Made by a program: the position numbers and the translations under genes
The notes under the pieces: model-generated
Told to the model about the DNA's origin: nothing
The model's database searches: none
The model's input: only the letters and a program-made list of their open reading frames with translations
In this document: positions 1 to 10,849 of the stretch, piece by piece
How positions within the stretch are numbered: position 1 is the first letter of the stretch
How the letters are laid out: every line of letters starts with the position of its first letter
NCBI GenBank assembly: GCA_005406025.1
Contig: BGZK01001029.1
Span: 1-64,000 of the forward strand
Reading direction: 5' to 3'
From: Eumeta japonica
Lineage: Eukaryota > Arthropoda > Insecta > Lepidoptera > Psychidae
DNA: 64,000 nucleotides

Positions 1-1060
1 TCATATAGTACTAATTATACGATATACATTTTTTTGTTAATTTCGTATTTTACCTTTATTATCTCCCATGTATAGCCAATAATTGTGCACTAAATTATTA
101 GTATTTAAACTTTGTGCTACATTGTGCTTATCATGGAATGTACATGGAATGAATTAATATTTCACTTGAGTTTTGGAGCACTAGGTACATTTTATTTGTT
201 TATACTAAATTAGCACTAAATTTTGAATAAGTTTTTTAGTGATTCTGTTACTTTGGCTTTTCTATCTTGACGATCATTAATATTAGCTATTCGTTTCATT
301 ATTATTGCGTAAGTAATAGAATATTAGTAATAGGGTATTCCGTGAGGTCATCTAAAGAAAAATATGTAGTTTTTCTCCTGCGTCCTAATCACTGCTGACA
401 CAGTTTACTTTCTTAAGAAATATTTTCTATCGATTCTTATCATCTAGGTTAATTTTAACTAACTGCTACAGATTATTGCTTCTTATCGAGCCTTTTTGTA
501 ATGAGTATATTTTTTTTTTATTATTTTGTCAACTACTTATTTTAATATATTTTTTTATATAGGTGTAGTTATTCCTGTCAATATTATACTGAGTTAAAAG
601 CGTTAACCAAAAAATTCATAACTGAGTGTTTTGAATGTTTATTCTTTTATTTATTTGTGGCGCCAAGCTACCAATTTCTAAAAGTATTTATTTAAAGATG
701 ATTCTGTCGAAAAACATTTAGCTTTTAAATAGAATGCAGTAGTTATTTGTCCCTATATGTAGTAATATAGTATTTGTAGTAATGTTTTGCTGGATTCTAT
801 GCATTGTATTTACTATTTTCTTTAATATCATTTTAAGTTCATTTCCAGAGGATGTCTACCTGACAAAGCCTGTTCGGCTTTGCGCAGGCGCACTAGAACT
901 CGTAGTCCTCGAACTACTTGCTTTCTGCCCTACTCACTACTCCTTCCATGGATGGCCCTAATCTTATACTTTATTCTTTCCACCCCGAAACCTCAGTATT
1001 CCTTCGACTTCCTATCCTTCCTGCTCCCTATCTCTCCTACTCCCTCTAACATTTAGAAAA
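1..1060. other. AT-rich stretch, no gene recognised
   Basis: Mostly AT-rich with no long open frame. From about 850 the base composition shifts: a GC-richer, pyrimidine-rich segment begins with a small hairpin (CAAAGCC...GGCTTTG near 877-895). It may be the start of the mobile-element remnant that follows, but I cannot name it. Confidence 0.5.
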
Positions 1061-1073
1061 TTCAATGATCGCG

Positions 1074-1229
1074 GAAATTAAAAAATTATTACCCCAGGAG
1101 GGTACTGGCATTATCGGAGAATCTCTTCCAAGGCTTGCTCAGGCAGTCTCACGCCTCCGATATGTCCAAACACGAATTGTTTGGACATATCTGAGGCGGA
1201 AGGAGCAGGAGGATCAGGAAGCGTTTTAG
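1074..1229 (+). pseudogene. Short open remnant of unknown coding sequence, probably mobile-element derived
   Basis: A 51-codon open stretch ends at a TAG at 1227-1229. It contains the peptide pieces KKLLPQEGTGIIGES, LPRLAQAVSRLRYVQT and LRRKEQEDQEAF, which look like real protein rather than AT-rich chance translation. There is no start codon and no family I recognise. It lies about 160 bases upstream of the RT remnant and could be an upstream part of the same LINE. An almost perfect palindrome (1152-1198) lies inside it, so part of the peptide is encoded by an inverted duplication. Confidence 0.3.
1152..1198. repeat. Near-perfect palindrome, 21-bp arms, 5-base loop
   Basis: Left arm 1152-1172 and right arm 1178-1198 are reverse complements with one mismatch; the loop is CGAAT. 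The arm core is ATATGTCCAAACA. Confidence 0.85.
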
Positions 1230-1389
1230 GCTGTTGTAAGAGAAATGTTAGTGGACTGTGGCACAAACGAAAATATTCGTAATATTAGATGATTATAATA
1301 CCTAGGTGGGTGTACAATGAGACAAATATGGAATAATATAATAATATGAAAACTAAGAACTTTTCTGGTATGTGCTGAAAATGGCTCAG

Positions 1390-1942
1390 AATAATTCCGA
1401 GACATTGTTCATAAATTTGATTAGAGACGATAGTGAATGTTTACTTAATGAAGAAAGTCATGTGAAACAGTACTGAAAAAATATTTGGAAAATATTTTTA
1501 CATATGAGAATACAGTTTCAGATGACAATGTTACTATTACTGTAAATATTAGGAAAGTAAAATTACAATGGTTAAAATTATGAAAGCTCTGAAATATATG
1601 GAAGTTGAAAAAAAGCTGCCGGATATGATTTCGTCAGAGATGCCGAAGGGCGGTAGAAGTATAATAGCAAGCCTTCTGTAGGAACTCCTTAATAAATGCT
1701 AAAAAAATCGTAGTGTACTTAGTGACTGCTGAAGAGCCGTCATTGTACCAATGTATAAAAAGAAATACTCTCAGCATGTTGGCACAAATTACCGCCCTCT
1801 AAGCTTCCTCAGCGTCGTTATCAAATGTATGCTTTGCAAAACATTACGGAAAAGTTTCTGGTCAAGTGCTAAAAGGTTTTCTGTACTTTTATAGATCTGG
1901 AAAAATCTTTTGATAGAGTGAAGAAAAATCATCTATGGAACA
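1390..1942 (+). pseudogene. LINE (non-LTR retrotransposon) reverse-transcriptase remnant with internal deletion
   Basis: Translation in shifting frames gives the usual order of a LINE RT N-terminus. A linker fragment (KYLENIFTYENTVSDDNV) is followed by a weak MKALKYMEVEK...SSEMPKGG segment, then AVIVPMYKK, then NYRPLSFLSVVIKCM (about 1787-1831, the conserved NYRPISLLSV block). In a different frame at 1879-1941 comes FIDLEKSFDRVKKNHLW, the RT A motif with its aspartate. The fingers region normally found between NYRP and the A motif is almost absent here (about 15 codons), so the copy is internally deleted as well as frameshifted and interrupted by stops. The pattern fits the RTE-like or related LINEs common in insects; the clade is not fixed. 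Confidence 0.8.
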
Positions 1943-2329
1943 TAGAACACTATGGAGAATAAGTATTTATAAACAAGAACATTGATGATAGAATATCTTA
2001 CGTGAGGCAATAAATCAAGCTTATCAATATCTTATTTATGAATATATTATCATTCATGTCATGTCAGTACAACACGCGAAACTCGACCGCTGTGAAGTTC
2101 GCCATTAATGCGTCGCAATGGCTTAAAATAGGAATCTGGCGGAGAAGGAAGGGTCGGGGAGTGTAATAATAGCGTAATATATAATTTGTATTTTTTATGT
2201 AATTTCAAAATTTCGATTTTTTTTTTCCAAAATCGTTAAATTTTATGTTTCAAACAACGAAATTTTTATTCAAATATTCATAAAATATTTTCAAAATGTG
2301 AAATTATTGTAATGCAACTATCCTTTATA

Positions 2330-2470
2330 AATCTAAAAAGTTTAAATTAAGTCTGACCGTTCGAAATAGATCAAAATCGAGTCCAGGGGAGTCGGTTACA
2401 AACAAACAAGCAAATATACATACATATTGTACACACATTCATACATACAAGTAAAACTAATAAAAGCATA
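2330..2470. repeat. Dispersed non-coding repeat with CAAA/CATA-rich tail
   Basis: A segment with GACCGTTCGAAATAGATC and AGTCGGTTACAAACAAACAA runs into ACATACATACA-type simple sequence. I recognise this arrangement from memory as a common interspersed repeat in Lepidoptera; the borders are approximate. A different repeat with a similar CATA tract occurs at 26.5-26.7 kb. Confidence 0.45.
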
Positions 2471-3149
2471 TTAAAAAAACAATGAAGTTTTTTTTCTCAT
2501 TTGTAAAATCGCCTATTCTGACATTTAGATAGTGATATAATTGACGTTCTTCAAACACTTCATGAAAAGTTATGTCGCAGATAGTTATTAGGAAGCTATG
2601 ATATAAAAAAATATTGGTTTCAGTAACCAAATATTTTTATGATAACGTTCTAATAAAATCGCACAACACTTTTTTCTTTTCACTATAAAGTACATAAATA
2701 TATATCTCAAGTAGTATTAATTTTATAATATAGCAAACTGTTTCTAAAAAAGGGGGGGGCGTCAAAAAGAGAAGACGCAAAAAATGACAAAACGATACCT
2801 TTTTACAATGCAAGGCACAGTACAGATTTATTGTTTTATTAGTATTTACTTTTATTCTTTATTACTATTTATTTATATAATTATTAATATAATAAGATAA
2901 TAATTCATTAATCCAAAATTAATACTAGCTGAAATAATTTTCGCAGAATTATTTTTCACAACAAAATGACTGCTGTTATGCAATGAAAAACGTATTTCTT
3001 TATAATTTTCGTCGTAATCGTCACGTTGAAAATGTTTTAGTTACCAAAACCAAATAAAAATACTTAGCGAGAAAATAGAAAAAATATATATTCAATATCA
3101 TATCTATTCACGTTATTATATAAAAATCATATATATCGCTTGTGCTCAG
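2471..3149. other. AT-rich stretch, nothing recognised
   Basis: No open frame, structured repeat or RNA gene seen. A short G run (2752-2758) is the only unusual base composition. Confidence 0.5.
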
Positions 3150-3195
3150 ATATATGTCCAGCAATGGCCCGTTGTAGGATGTTTTTTCACATCCA
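3150..3195 (+). repeat. LINE 3'-end-like fragment
   Basis: Contains TATGTCCAGCAATGGCCC followed by GTTGTAGGATG. From memory this resembles the tail (GTCCAGCAGTGG...GGCTG) of RTE-like LINEs repeated throughout lepidopteran genomes. No coding part is attached; it is probably a 5'-truncated insertion. Confidence 0.45.
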
Positions 3196-3289
3196 TCACA
3201 TCTTATGCGAATCTGACTGACAATCGTCCATTTCCATGAGGAGATTTATAACTAAGTCCATGTTACGTATTACCGAAACTTGGCGAAAT

Positions 3290-3646
3290 ATCTATCGATA
3301 ACTTTGTATTATCGCTGAAGATATTGCTTTGGCGGCGATCGTAATTTATTTACGGGCCCGTCTCAAATCGTCCGTCAGAGCTTCCATCGGTATACTTCGA
3401 GGCTTCGCACTCCATTACGTGGAGTGTCTGCATGCCATTAATAATACACGCTTGAATAATCCTTTTGTCTCCTGTTACACTAAGCCATCTTGTAAATGTA
3501 GTGAAATATATCGGATTTTATGCGCCTACAGTTTTCGTTTTGGAATATCGCAATTTTTAGACGCGCTTGAAGAAAATCCTTGCGTTACGACAGATATTGC
3601 GACTAAACTAAACATCATTAAGACGTGTTATAATCACATAGTATAA
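3290..3646 (+). other. Unassigned GC-richer block with a 105-codon open stretch
   Basis: This block is less AT-rich than its flanks and stays open for 105 codons up to the TAA ending at 3646. The frame has no ATG near its 5' end (first listed codon TTG at 3329). Its translation, including ARLKSSVRASIGILRGFALH, matches no family I know. It could be chance, part of an old exon or part of a mobile element. Confidence 0.2.
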
Positions 3647-3650
3647 ACAG

Positions 3651-4430
3651 GGATCGTAATCATTAACGAAAGAGAAAGTAGCTCAATATAAAAAAATAAG
3701 GAATTTTTCCAATGACCACCCGGAGTAAGCAACGAATATAGTTAGTTATTAATCAAATAATTATAAATTAATTAATTAGATAATACTATTCCACAATCTG
3801 TACATTTATGTTGTACATTTTCTAAAAATACTATTGCATCTCAACATTTTAAATTTAACATAGAAATTTAAATTCATGTCTAGATTTGTCATCTATCATT
3901 AATATGACATTTTAAAAAGATACATAAAAAAATGTTTGATACTTTATCAAATAGAATATTCTTATATTACTGACACCATTTACTGGAAATTACAGAACAA
4001 ATGAGGTTTATATCGATGTGTGACGTTTTGTATACTGCACTGTCATTAACTTCATCTCTTACAACAAGACATAATAAATATCGATGTGTTTACTCTAAGT
4101 TTGTTTACTTACAATATCACTGGACGATTTTTAAATTATAGGTAAATAAATAGTAGTTATTTGCTAGTTTAGTGCGTGATATGTTTTTTTTTTGCATAAG
4201 ATTTCTAGATACTATACTAGTAACGCAGTCTTTTAGCAAATACAAAATAATGGGACTATCTATATTACAAAATATGGGATGGAATACCTCTATTTTTTAT
4301 TATGATAAATTATGACATTATACGTAGAATTCATATTTTTTTTATTGTTTACGTAATTTTCATGAACAAGTATTAATAAGGGGAAGACAACTAAATATGG
4401 AATAGTATTCTTAAATTGGAATACTGGCAT
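3651..4430. other. AT-rich stretch, nothing recognised
   Basis: No repeat structure or coding potential seen up to the palindrome at 4431. Confidence 0.5.
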
Positions 4431-4482
4431 TTCTCTTAAACAAAGAATTCTAGATGTATCTAGAATTCTTTGTTTAAGAGAA
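4431..4482. repeat. Perfect palindrome, 25-bp arms, 2-base loop
   Basis: The left arm 4431-4455 and right arm 4458-4482 are exact reverse complements around a GT loop. The arm begins TTCTCTTAAACAAAG. No mismatch is present in 25 positions, which suggests a recent origin or ongoing correction between the arms. Confidence 0.95.
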
Positions 4483-4749
4483 TAAATTAATAAGCAGTGA
4501 ACTTCCATCTCTTTCAACCACTATATTCAGTACAGGTTTAAACGAGTCAGTCGAGCGAGTACTTTGGCCGAGGTGAATGTATTTTGTTTTGTCGCTGTCA
4601 GAAAACTTTTACAGTTAGGTAAACATTTTCAAAGAGTTATTGTATTTATTAATTCTTTACATTGTATATGTGTTTGTTTGAATTTTTAGAGCAATTTATT
4701 TCCTTAGTTTATTGACTTTAAAAATATGAATATCACTTTAAATTAGTTA

Positions 4750-6340
4750 AAAATGTCAAATGTGGACAGTTCGTCAGGCCCAAATATGAGCTATTCTATA
4801 CTTGGATCCCAACTCAATAACAACAAAATAATTGACATGATGTTCGCAGAGTGGCGTACATGTTGGCAAAATGGAATCACTTGGAGAATCTGTTTGGTGA
4901 GTCTGGAATGGCTGAAAAAAAGTGGCTAAAACTATTTTTAGAATATCATAAGGAAAAACTATCATTGAAAATACCAACTGGTACGTCCTTTGCGGGAGCT
5001 TTTGTGTTCAGCAAAGACAAAGTGAACTCCTTTTTTTGATATGCTTGAAGACGTCTATGCGAAAGGTAAATATCATCCGAATCGTATATTGAACGATGAC
5101 GAATCAGGGTTTATAGTTGCACAAAGCAAGTTACCCCCAAGTGTTCGGCTACAAAGGGAAACGGCAAAAACCTTTTCTTGTATTAGTTGAAAGAGGCTCA
5201 TTAATAAGAATAGTTATTGCCATCAACACCACTAGTCATTTCATGAGTCCATTTATTATTTACCCTCAAAAAAATGTAAATGAACAGTTAATGAGAAGTA
5301 GTCGCCCAGGTATTGACGTTCCACATCCATTAGGGTGGATACAAACAAGTATTTTTTACTAACTGGTTTAAACATATCATCAAGCAAACCAACCTTACCC
5401 CAGATGCAAATGTTTTATTGTCTTTAAATGATCACTTCACTCACACTCGTAAAATTGACGTGATAGCACTTGTAAGAGAAAACATTGTAGAAATTGAATC
5501 CATATCTCCGCACACAACCCTCAAACTCCTGCCCCTGGATAAAACTTTTATGCGACCTCTGAAAACTTAATACAGTGAAAAAATACGAATGCAGATCAGG
5601 TATAATAACAGGCCTATATACAATAATTAACAATGTAAATTTGCAGCGAGTGGGTTTCATGTCGCAGGGCCATTGAATAAAAACATATTTAGAGAGGTTC
5701 ACTACCTCACTGCGTAACAAGATACAGTTAAATATGACTGGACAGTCCATGTTACTCCAAAGAAATAAAGTTTCCAATCAAAAGAATAATCAATGGCCAA
5801 TTTAAAAGTACTGACTTGAATTGAAATTTTTATACCCAAACAAAACACAGATCTGGAACCAGTACCCCGACTTTCGGGCTCTCGAGCTGCAGTCTAGTCT
5901 CTCCATGTGATATCAGCTCAGTGCCAAATAAAAAGAAACCAACTTATAACAGGGTAAGAAAAGCATGTGTTGCAGCAATCACACGTCTTCACTTTACAAA
6001 AATGATCTCATAAAGAACGTAATAAGAAAGAAGAAAAAGAGAACAAATTGACAAAACCAAAGAGTAAAATTCAGAAAAGAAAATGAAACACAAAAGTCAG
6101 GAGCGATCCATCAAATTCAAATGATGACGAGATGATACTGTTTGACACAGACAGTGAGCTCGATGATTTAATAGGATGTGCAGTTTCAGACTCAAAATAT
6201 GTGGAGTGCATTTCCGCCATATGCTGTTTTCTAATGATACCAAGGGGAAACCTGGTTAAAATGCATAGTATGCGGTCTATGGGGACATAATGATTGCGTT
6301 GGTGCAGAGTTCGATATCTGAATTTGCGATTATTACAAAT
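4750..6340 (+). pseudogene. pogo/Tigger-like (DDE_1) transposase pseudogene with C-terminal zinc-finger-like tail
   Basis: The family moves DNA by cut-and-paste in the nucleus, using a DDE/D catalytic triad. Pieces appear in the correct order: MAEKKWLKLFLEYHKEKLSL (4908-4967), FAGAFVFSKDKVNSFFD, then ILNDDESGF with the first catalytic Asp (codon 5098-5100). Next come GYKGKRQ, ERGSLIRIVIAIN, SPFIIYPQKNVNEQLM and HPLGWIQ. The second catalytic block reads LLSLNDHFTH (codon 5427-5429), where Asn replaces the expected Asp. The third, LKLLPLDKTFMRPLKT, keeps its Asp (5538-5540). At 6253-6339, WLKCIVCGLWGHNDCVG...ICDYYK gives the Cys/His spacing of a PHD-like finger seen at the end of related insect transposases. 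The frame is lost at the T run near 5031-5037, near 5126-5140 and near 5350, and stops follow PLKT. It is clearly dead. Terminal inverted repeats could not be fixed; CAGTAC near 4533 and TACTG near 6420 are weak candidates. Confidence 0.85.
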
Positions 6341-6420
6341 AATTCAAGTTCCTTTTTATTTTTGACCAAAGTTCCTAGAGATGCTCATAGAGTTTGGGTT
6401 GCTTTGTGACAGTTTTTATA

Positions 6421-7660
6421 CTGTCCTTTATTGGGGGTACCTAGTCCATTATTAGATACCTTTATATTAATTTTGTTTGTGAAGTTATACTATTAATAAT
6501 TAATAAATATGATACAAGACCGTTACTATGCAACACAAATATATGACTGTTTATAATTACTATTATTTTTTTTTATTTTGAATTTGATTTGTTTTATTTA
6601 TGCCTAAAAAACAAAACGGTATTCTATGTTTGGTTACTTTTTCCTATATTTTTTATGCAACGTTGCAAATCGTTTGAGAATTAATAATCAAATAAATTAT
6701 TTATTGAATATAATCCCTATATTAACAGTTGATTTTATTAAACATCCCTTAATAATTATTACTACGTATAAAATAATTATTATATTACGAAATTATTTAA
6801 TATCCGTATAATACGCTATACAACTTGGATTAAAATAAATTGGTTATATACCACGCACTCAAATGCATCATTGCTCAGTGATCATAGTTAGGATAGCGTT
6901 GGAACTATGAGAGTCTTGGGCTGCATGGCAATGAAACCATCCACATGAGCATTTGCAAACATGTCCCAAGGAGTATAGAAACTCTGCACACTCAAGCGCA
7001 TTCTGAAAGCATTTTTGCACCTACTAGACAAACATGAAAAAATCTGACAAGACTTGACAAAACCCTGCTTTTTACTAGTAAAAGTATAGAGGCTTATGTA
7101 ATAGAAAAACTACCGTTTTCGAATACATACAATTTTAGAATCGATTTCGCCCCAAGAGAAATTTCAAATAGCAAAATAATAAAAAAGAATAAAGTTTGAT
7201 AATGAAATCAATATATTATTCTTATTATTTTAAAGATAACAATAAATGAAAAATATTTATATTTGCAAATAGAATATATATTTTGATTTAATAATATATC
7301 ACTAATTCGAATTCTTTTGGGGGAATTCTGCCCATTAATTAGTCATAAAAATAAATAATATAATTCAATTTTATGAATATTAATGATTATAAATTATAAT
7401 AGGGTGACGTCACAGTAAATACAACAACAATAATAAATTCTTTTAAAAATATATTATTTATCAAATGAATCAATTAAGCAATGAATTAATATCAAACTTT
7501 ATTTTGGGGACTAGAAATTCAAAGTACAATAATAACACGAAAAAATGGAAAATTTTAGTAATAAACAAATTTAAATTAAAATGTAACATTTAAGTAATAA
7601 CACAAACATTTGCTTAAAAATGTATTTAATTTATTTATAAAAAACTACATAAACTTTTAT
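6421..7660. other. AT-rich stretch, mostly unassigned
   Basis: AT-rich except for about 6850-7070, which is richer in G/C and contains GGGCTGCATGGCAATG and CATGAGCATTTGCAAAC. I could not relate that part to any element or RNA gene. Confidence 0.45.
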
Positions 7661-7668
7661 ATATATGG

Positions 7669-7714
7669 GGGTGTGCGTGCGTGCGTGCGTGCGTGTTTGT
7701 GTGTGTGTATGTGT
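7669..7714. repeat. (GTGC)n/(GT)n microsatellite
   Basis: Five GTGC-type units pass into GT repeats with single interruptions (TTTGTGTGTGTGTATGTG). Confidence 0.9.
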
Positions 7715-7737
7715 CGGAACAGTCAGGATTTCGAGTT

Positions 7738-8120
7738 TAATCGTGGATTACACCATTTGGATCCATTATTTGTGAAAACAGATTGTTCCTCAAACAGAAG
7801 TTTATTCTGTCTGAGGAACCTATATAGAAAAATATAGATTATTATAAAGTATATTTTAAGTTATTTTCGTATGTAAAATAATTTATATACATAATCACAG
7901 ACAATACATTGCCACACTAATTCTTATTGATTAATATCATATCGCGAAGCAACAGTTTTGATATGCTCGCGCGCACACGTGCGTGTCGCCCTCGTCTTCG
8001 CCTCGACTGCCCGTACTATCGATGTACATCAACTCTGTCCAAGCATTTCCGTATACACTCGAATTCCCCGAGTTCGCTCATACGGGATATTTATCTCCGA
8101 CATATATGTATTCAATTTCT
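7738..8120. repeat. Dispersed repeat, copy 1 (second copy at 45.36-46.29 kb)
   Basis: Three segments match, in order, the region 45363-46285. CCATTTGGATCCATTATTTG (7752-) corresponds to CCATCTGGCTCCATTGTTTG; TATAGAAAAATATAG (about 7823-7838) to 45413-45428; and a ~170-base GC-richer core (about 7945-8115) to 46112-46285. Shared core words include CAGTTTT, GCTCGCG, ACTGCCCG, TGTCCA and CAGACATRTAT-like ends. The spacing differs because the second copy carries an AT minisatellite and extra DNA. The core is open in three frames but all look like chance. The parent element is not identified. Confidence 0.6.
7783..7821. repeat. Imperfect palindrome within dispersed repeat copy 1
   Basis: GTTCCTCAAACAGAA faces TTCTGTCTGAGGAAC across a short spacer, with one mismatched position per arm. 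The sister repeat at 45.4 kb lacks this arrangement, so it arose in this copy. Confidence 0.8.
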
Positions 8121-8330
8121 TTTGCTGTGTCATTCGCCTGTCTCTCCTGTACTGCATACTTATGTCTTAATGTATGTCTACATCGCTTGTGTAACATTAC
8201 GCTTCGCGATCACCACGCATCAGCTACTCGACTCCCCACGTTAACGCGTATATATCTATACACGCGACACATCTGCATCAAAAATATTTTTAGCAAATTT
8301 AAAATTACTAATGCAAAATCAAGAATATAA

Positions 8331-9540
8331 AATGTTCATAATACGAAAATAAATATGCAATACATTTCCATATAAATAATGGGTTTAAAATATGCACTGA
8401 CAATGATAAATATTAGTCTCAGAAATTCGTTTACAAAATTTGTATATATATTTATTATGACTCAATACGTGTTATGTTCACAACACGTGGTATTCCCTTA
8501 TTGCACTGAACGACTAACAGTTAGACATTACAGTCGTACACATTACACTTCTATACTTAAATGCAGCTACACAATGAGGTTATTAAATATTGTATATATG
8601 CTATTTCAGCACGTTACTTACACTCGTTGTTATAAAGGCTGGAGCCCTCGTTAAAGTATAGTATAGCTTTTAGTAACTACAGTTGGAGGCTCCAGAATTT
8701 ATGACGAGTATACGCTGGAGCAATAATAGTATATGTTACTTGAGTACCCCTAACTATACTATACAGACTATACGGTCTGTAGAGTACTATAGTAATGTAC
8801 AGACTGTATACTCCATACGATTGGCTATTTTCGGACCGAAATGAATATAATCAAAATGAATTATTTGTTACATGGGTACGCGCAATTTCGTCAAATCTAA
8901 ATATATAATCTGATCTGTTTGCTCAACCGCACAATAAGAAGTTTATTTTAAAAAACGTTTTTTTATTAGTTAGTTATCTCTTTCTTTTTGTTTATTGAGT
9001 TAAAAATATTAAAATACTCATTTCAGAAGTTTCTCAGAGTGTCTGGCCACGTAACTAATCGTGACTTATTTGCTGATGACATAAAATAATCAACATTTAT
9101 AACGATATAACAAACATTGCATACAATAAGTCAAATATGTTTGTATCTAACGCAAAATTATGATTCAACTTACTTTTTAAAACCAAAATATCTGTATGCT
9201 TCTCTTTGTTCACAATTTAAATATTGTTATTACTTACTCTTTAAAATACATTAAAATAACATTTTGATGAAGCCATATGAACACCTCGACCAAGTCTCTC
9301 AACTCTCAGTTTCTTCAAAGATTAATTGTTTTATTTTGTCCCTTTACATAACTTCCTAATTATAGATATGCCACTTTTTCCTTAAAATAGTTGATACATA
9401 AAAAAGAGACTGAAGAGTAATATTGTTATTTATCTATCTATACTTCTAAATAAATCTCTAACGTCTGTCTGAACATTAATTATTTTGTAAAATTTGATGT
9501 TTTACAAGTATGTTATTTTGATAAAATATTATCAATTTTC
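8331..9540. other. AT-rich stretch with a cluster of short palindromic words at 8640-8830
   Basis: Mostly AT-rich. Between about 8640 and 8830, words such as ACTATACTATACAGACTATA, CGGTCTGTAGAGTACTATAG and TGTACAGACTGTATAC recur in both orientations, giving a locally self-complementary stretch. No coding sequence was recognised. Confidence 0.45.
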
Positions 9541-9543
9541 TGA

Positions 9544-10395
9544 CTAGCTGACCTCGATTGTACCATTTTTATAATATGTTAGCTTTCACCAGCAGCTCCG
9601 TTCGCGTACACAGAATTAATTTCTTCACCTTATCTATCGACCGAGTGCGATCTTGATAATGAGCTCGATCGTTAACCCGTTCTAGATTCTTCGCAGTCCC
9701 ACTTCAGATTCCGAACTCCGTCTTGGTTTAAGTAAATTCCGATTCTGATCCCGCTTTTCATCCCGGTACCGCTTTCAATTCTGACCTCTTTTTATTCCAA
9801 CTTTGGTCATAATATTGATTCTCATTTTGGGCTCAGAGTCGATTTCAATCTCGGTCTCGTTCTCGATTTAAAATCCTTTTGGTTTCGGCTTTCGATTCTG
9901 CTTCTCTCGTTCTGTATGCAATTTAGATTCCGTTATCGGTCACGTTCCAATTTGAACGAAACCGGGACAAATGCTATAATAAAAATAAAATCTATGTTAT
10001 AATACTCGGGAATTTCTATGAGTGAAAGAATTTTTAGAATCTGTAATAACACAAACATGCAGATGAAGTCAAAGCGAAATGTTAATAGCCTATTTTATTC
10101 AGGGAGCTTCATATTAATGGAGGTATTTTTAGAATCGATTTATTAGGTCGTACTACAAATACGCAGACGAAGTCGGATTCAAATACTAGTTTTTTTTTTT
10201 GTTTCAGAAACCTTTTCGTACGCGTGTATATATAACCAGTTTCATAGTAATAGATTTAATGGTTTAAGCACCCAAAGAAAACCAAACTAATTGAAAATAG
10301 TCTTTCTCAACGCAAAATTTTATTACAATCCATTCGGCCTTTTCTGAGATCAACTCGAACACAGAAACAAACAAACGCTTCATCATCAAATAGAC
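9544..10395 (-). mobile_element. Composite hexamer-array element A (Helitron-like end), minus strand
   Basis: Read on the minus strand this has the same parts as the plus-strand copies at 11.2, 16.0, 18.2 and 48.5 kb. It begins with a TTTGTTTGTTTCTGTG-like head (about 10385), followed by two GACTTCGTCTGCRTATTTGT-like words (10150-10180 and near 10060). A decayed GA/GT-rich hexamer array (about 9640-9960) follows, then an end resembling GAGCTGCTGGTGAAAGCTAA (complement of 9579-9598). A second end-like sequence, GGTCAGCTAG on the minus strand, lies immediately beyond (9544-9553). The ends recall the hairpin plus CTAG termini of lepidopteran Helitron-like elements. There is no coding capacity. 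Confidence 0.5.
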
Positions 10396-10849
10396 GGAGT
10401 ACAAATTATTTTAAAGTGATAAATTTACATTAGGCGCGTCATAGAGTAAATATTTATAACAAACGTATCTATGACAGTTTTTATGTCAAAAGCGAAAGAA
10501 ATTTTACAGCCATCAACACACCCAGTCTACATTGGTCCAGCTTGGTGAGTCTAATATTCAATCTGCTCAATTCGAAGTAAAATGATTTTATGAAGGTACG
10601 GCTTGGCAGAGTGGTAAGTAAAACCCGACACAACAATCAATATGAAAATTTCATCGATAAAGAGTTTACCTTTTACAGCATATTTATGAGGTCGATATAA
10701 AATGAAGACGGTATCTTTATAAATGGTAAAAAATCATTTAGCGATTTATTCAATACGGATCACCGAAACTGTATGCCCGATCATAATGGAATTTGATTTG
10801 GTGATAGCTTATAAAACGCAAGGATCAGATAAGAAAGAACTTTTAAAAT

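Noticed and set aside
2085..2165. Possible repeat shared in inverted orientation with 32315-32400
   Set aside because: Only scattered words match (ACACTCCC, GCGACGCA); too weak by eye.
5424..5777. 117-codon minus-strand frame
   Set aside because: Antisense of the pogo-like transposase, which reads correctly on the plus strand.
7927..8330. Three overlapping ~70-115 codon frames
   Set aside because: They overlap each other in different frames and lie in a dispersed repeat whose second copy does not keep them open.
10570..10625. Possible tRNA or SINE head (GGCTTGGCAGAGTGGTAAG)
   Set aside because: Box A looks good, but no box B or tRNA-like fold follows.
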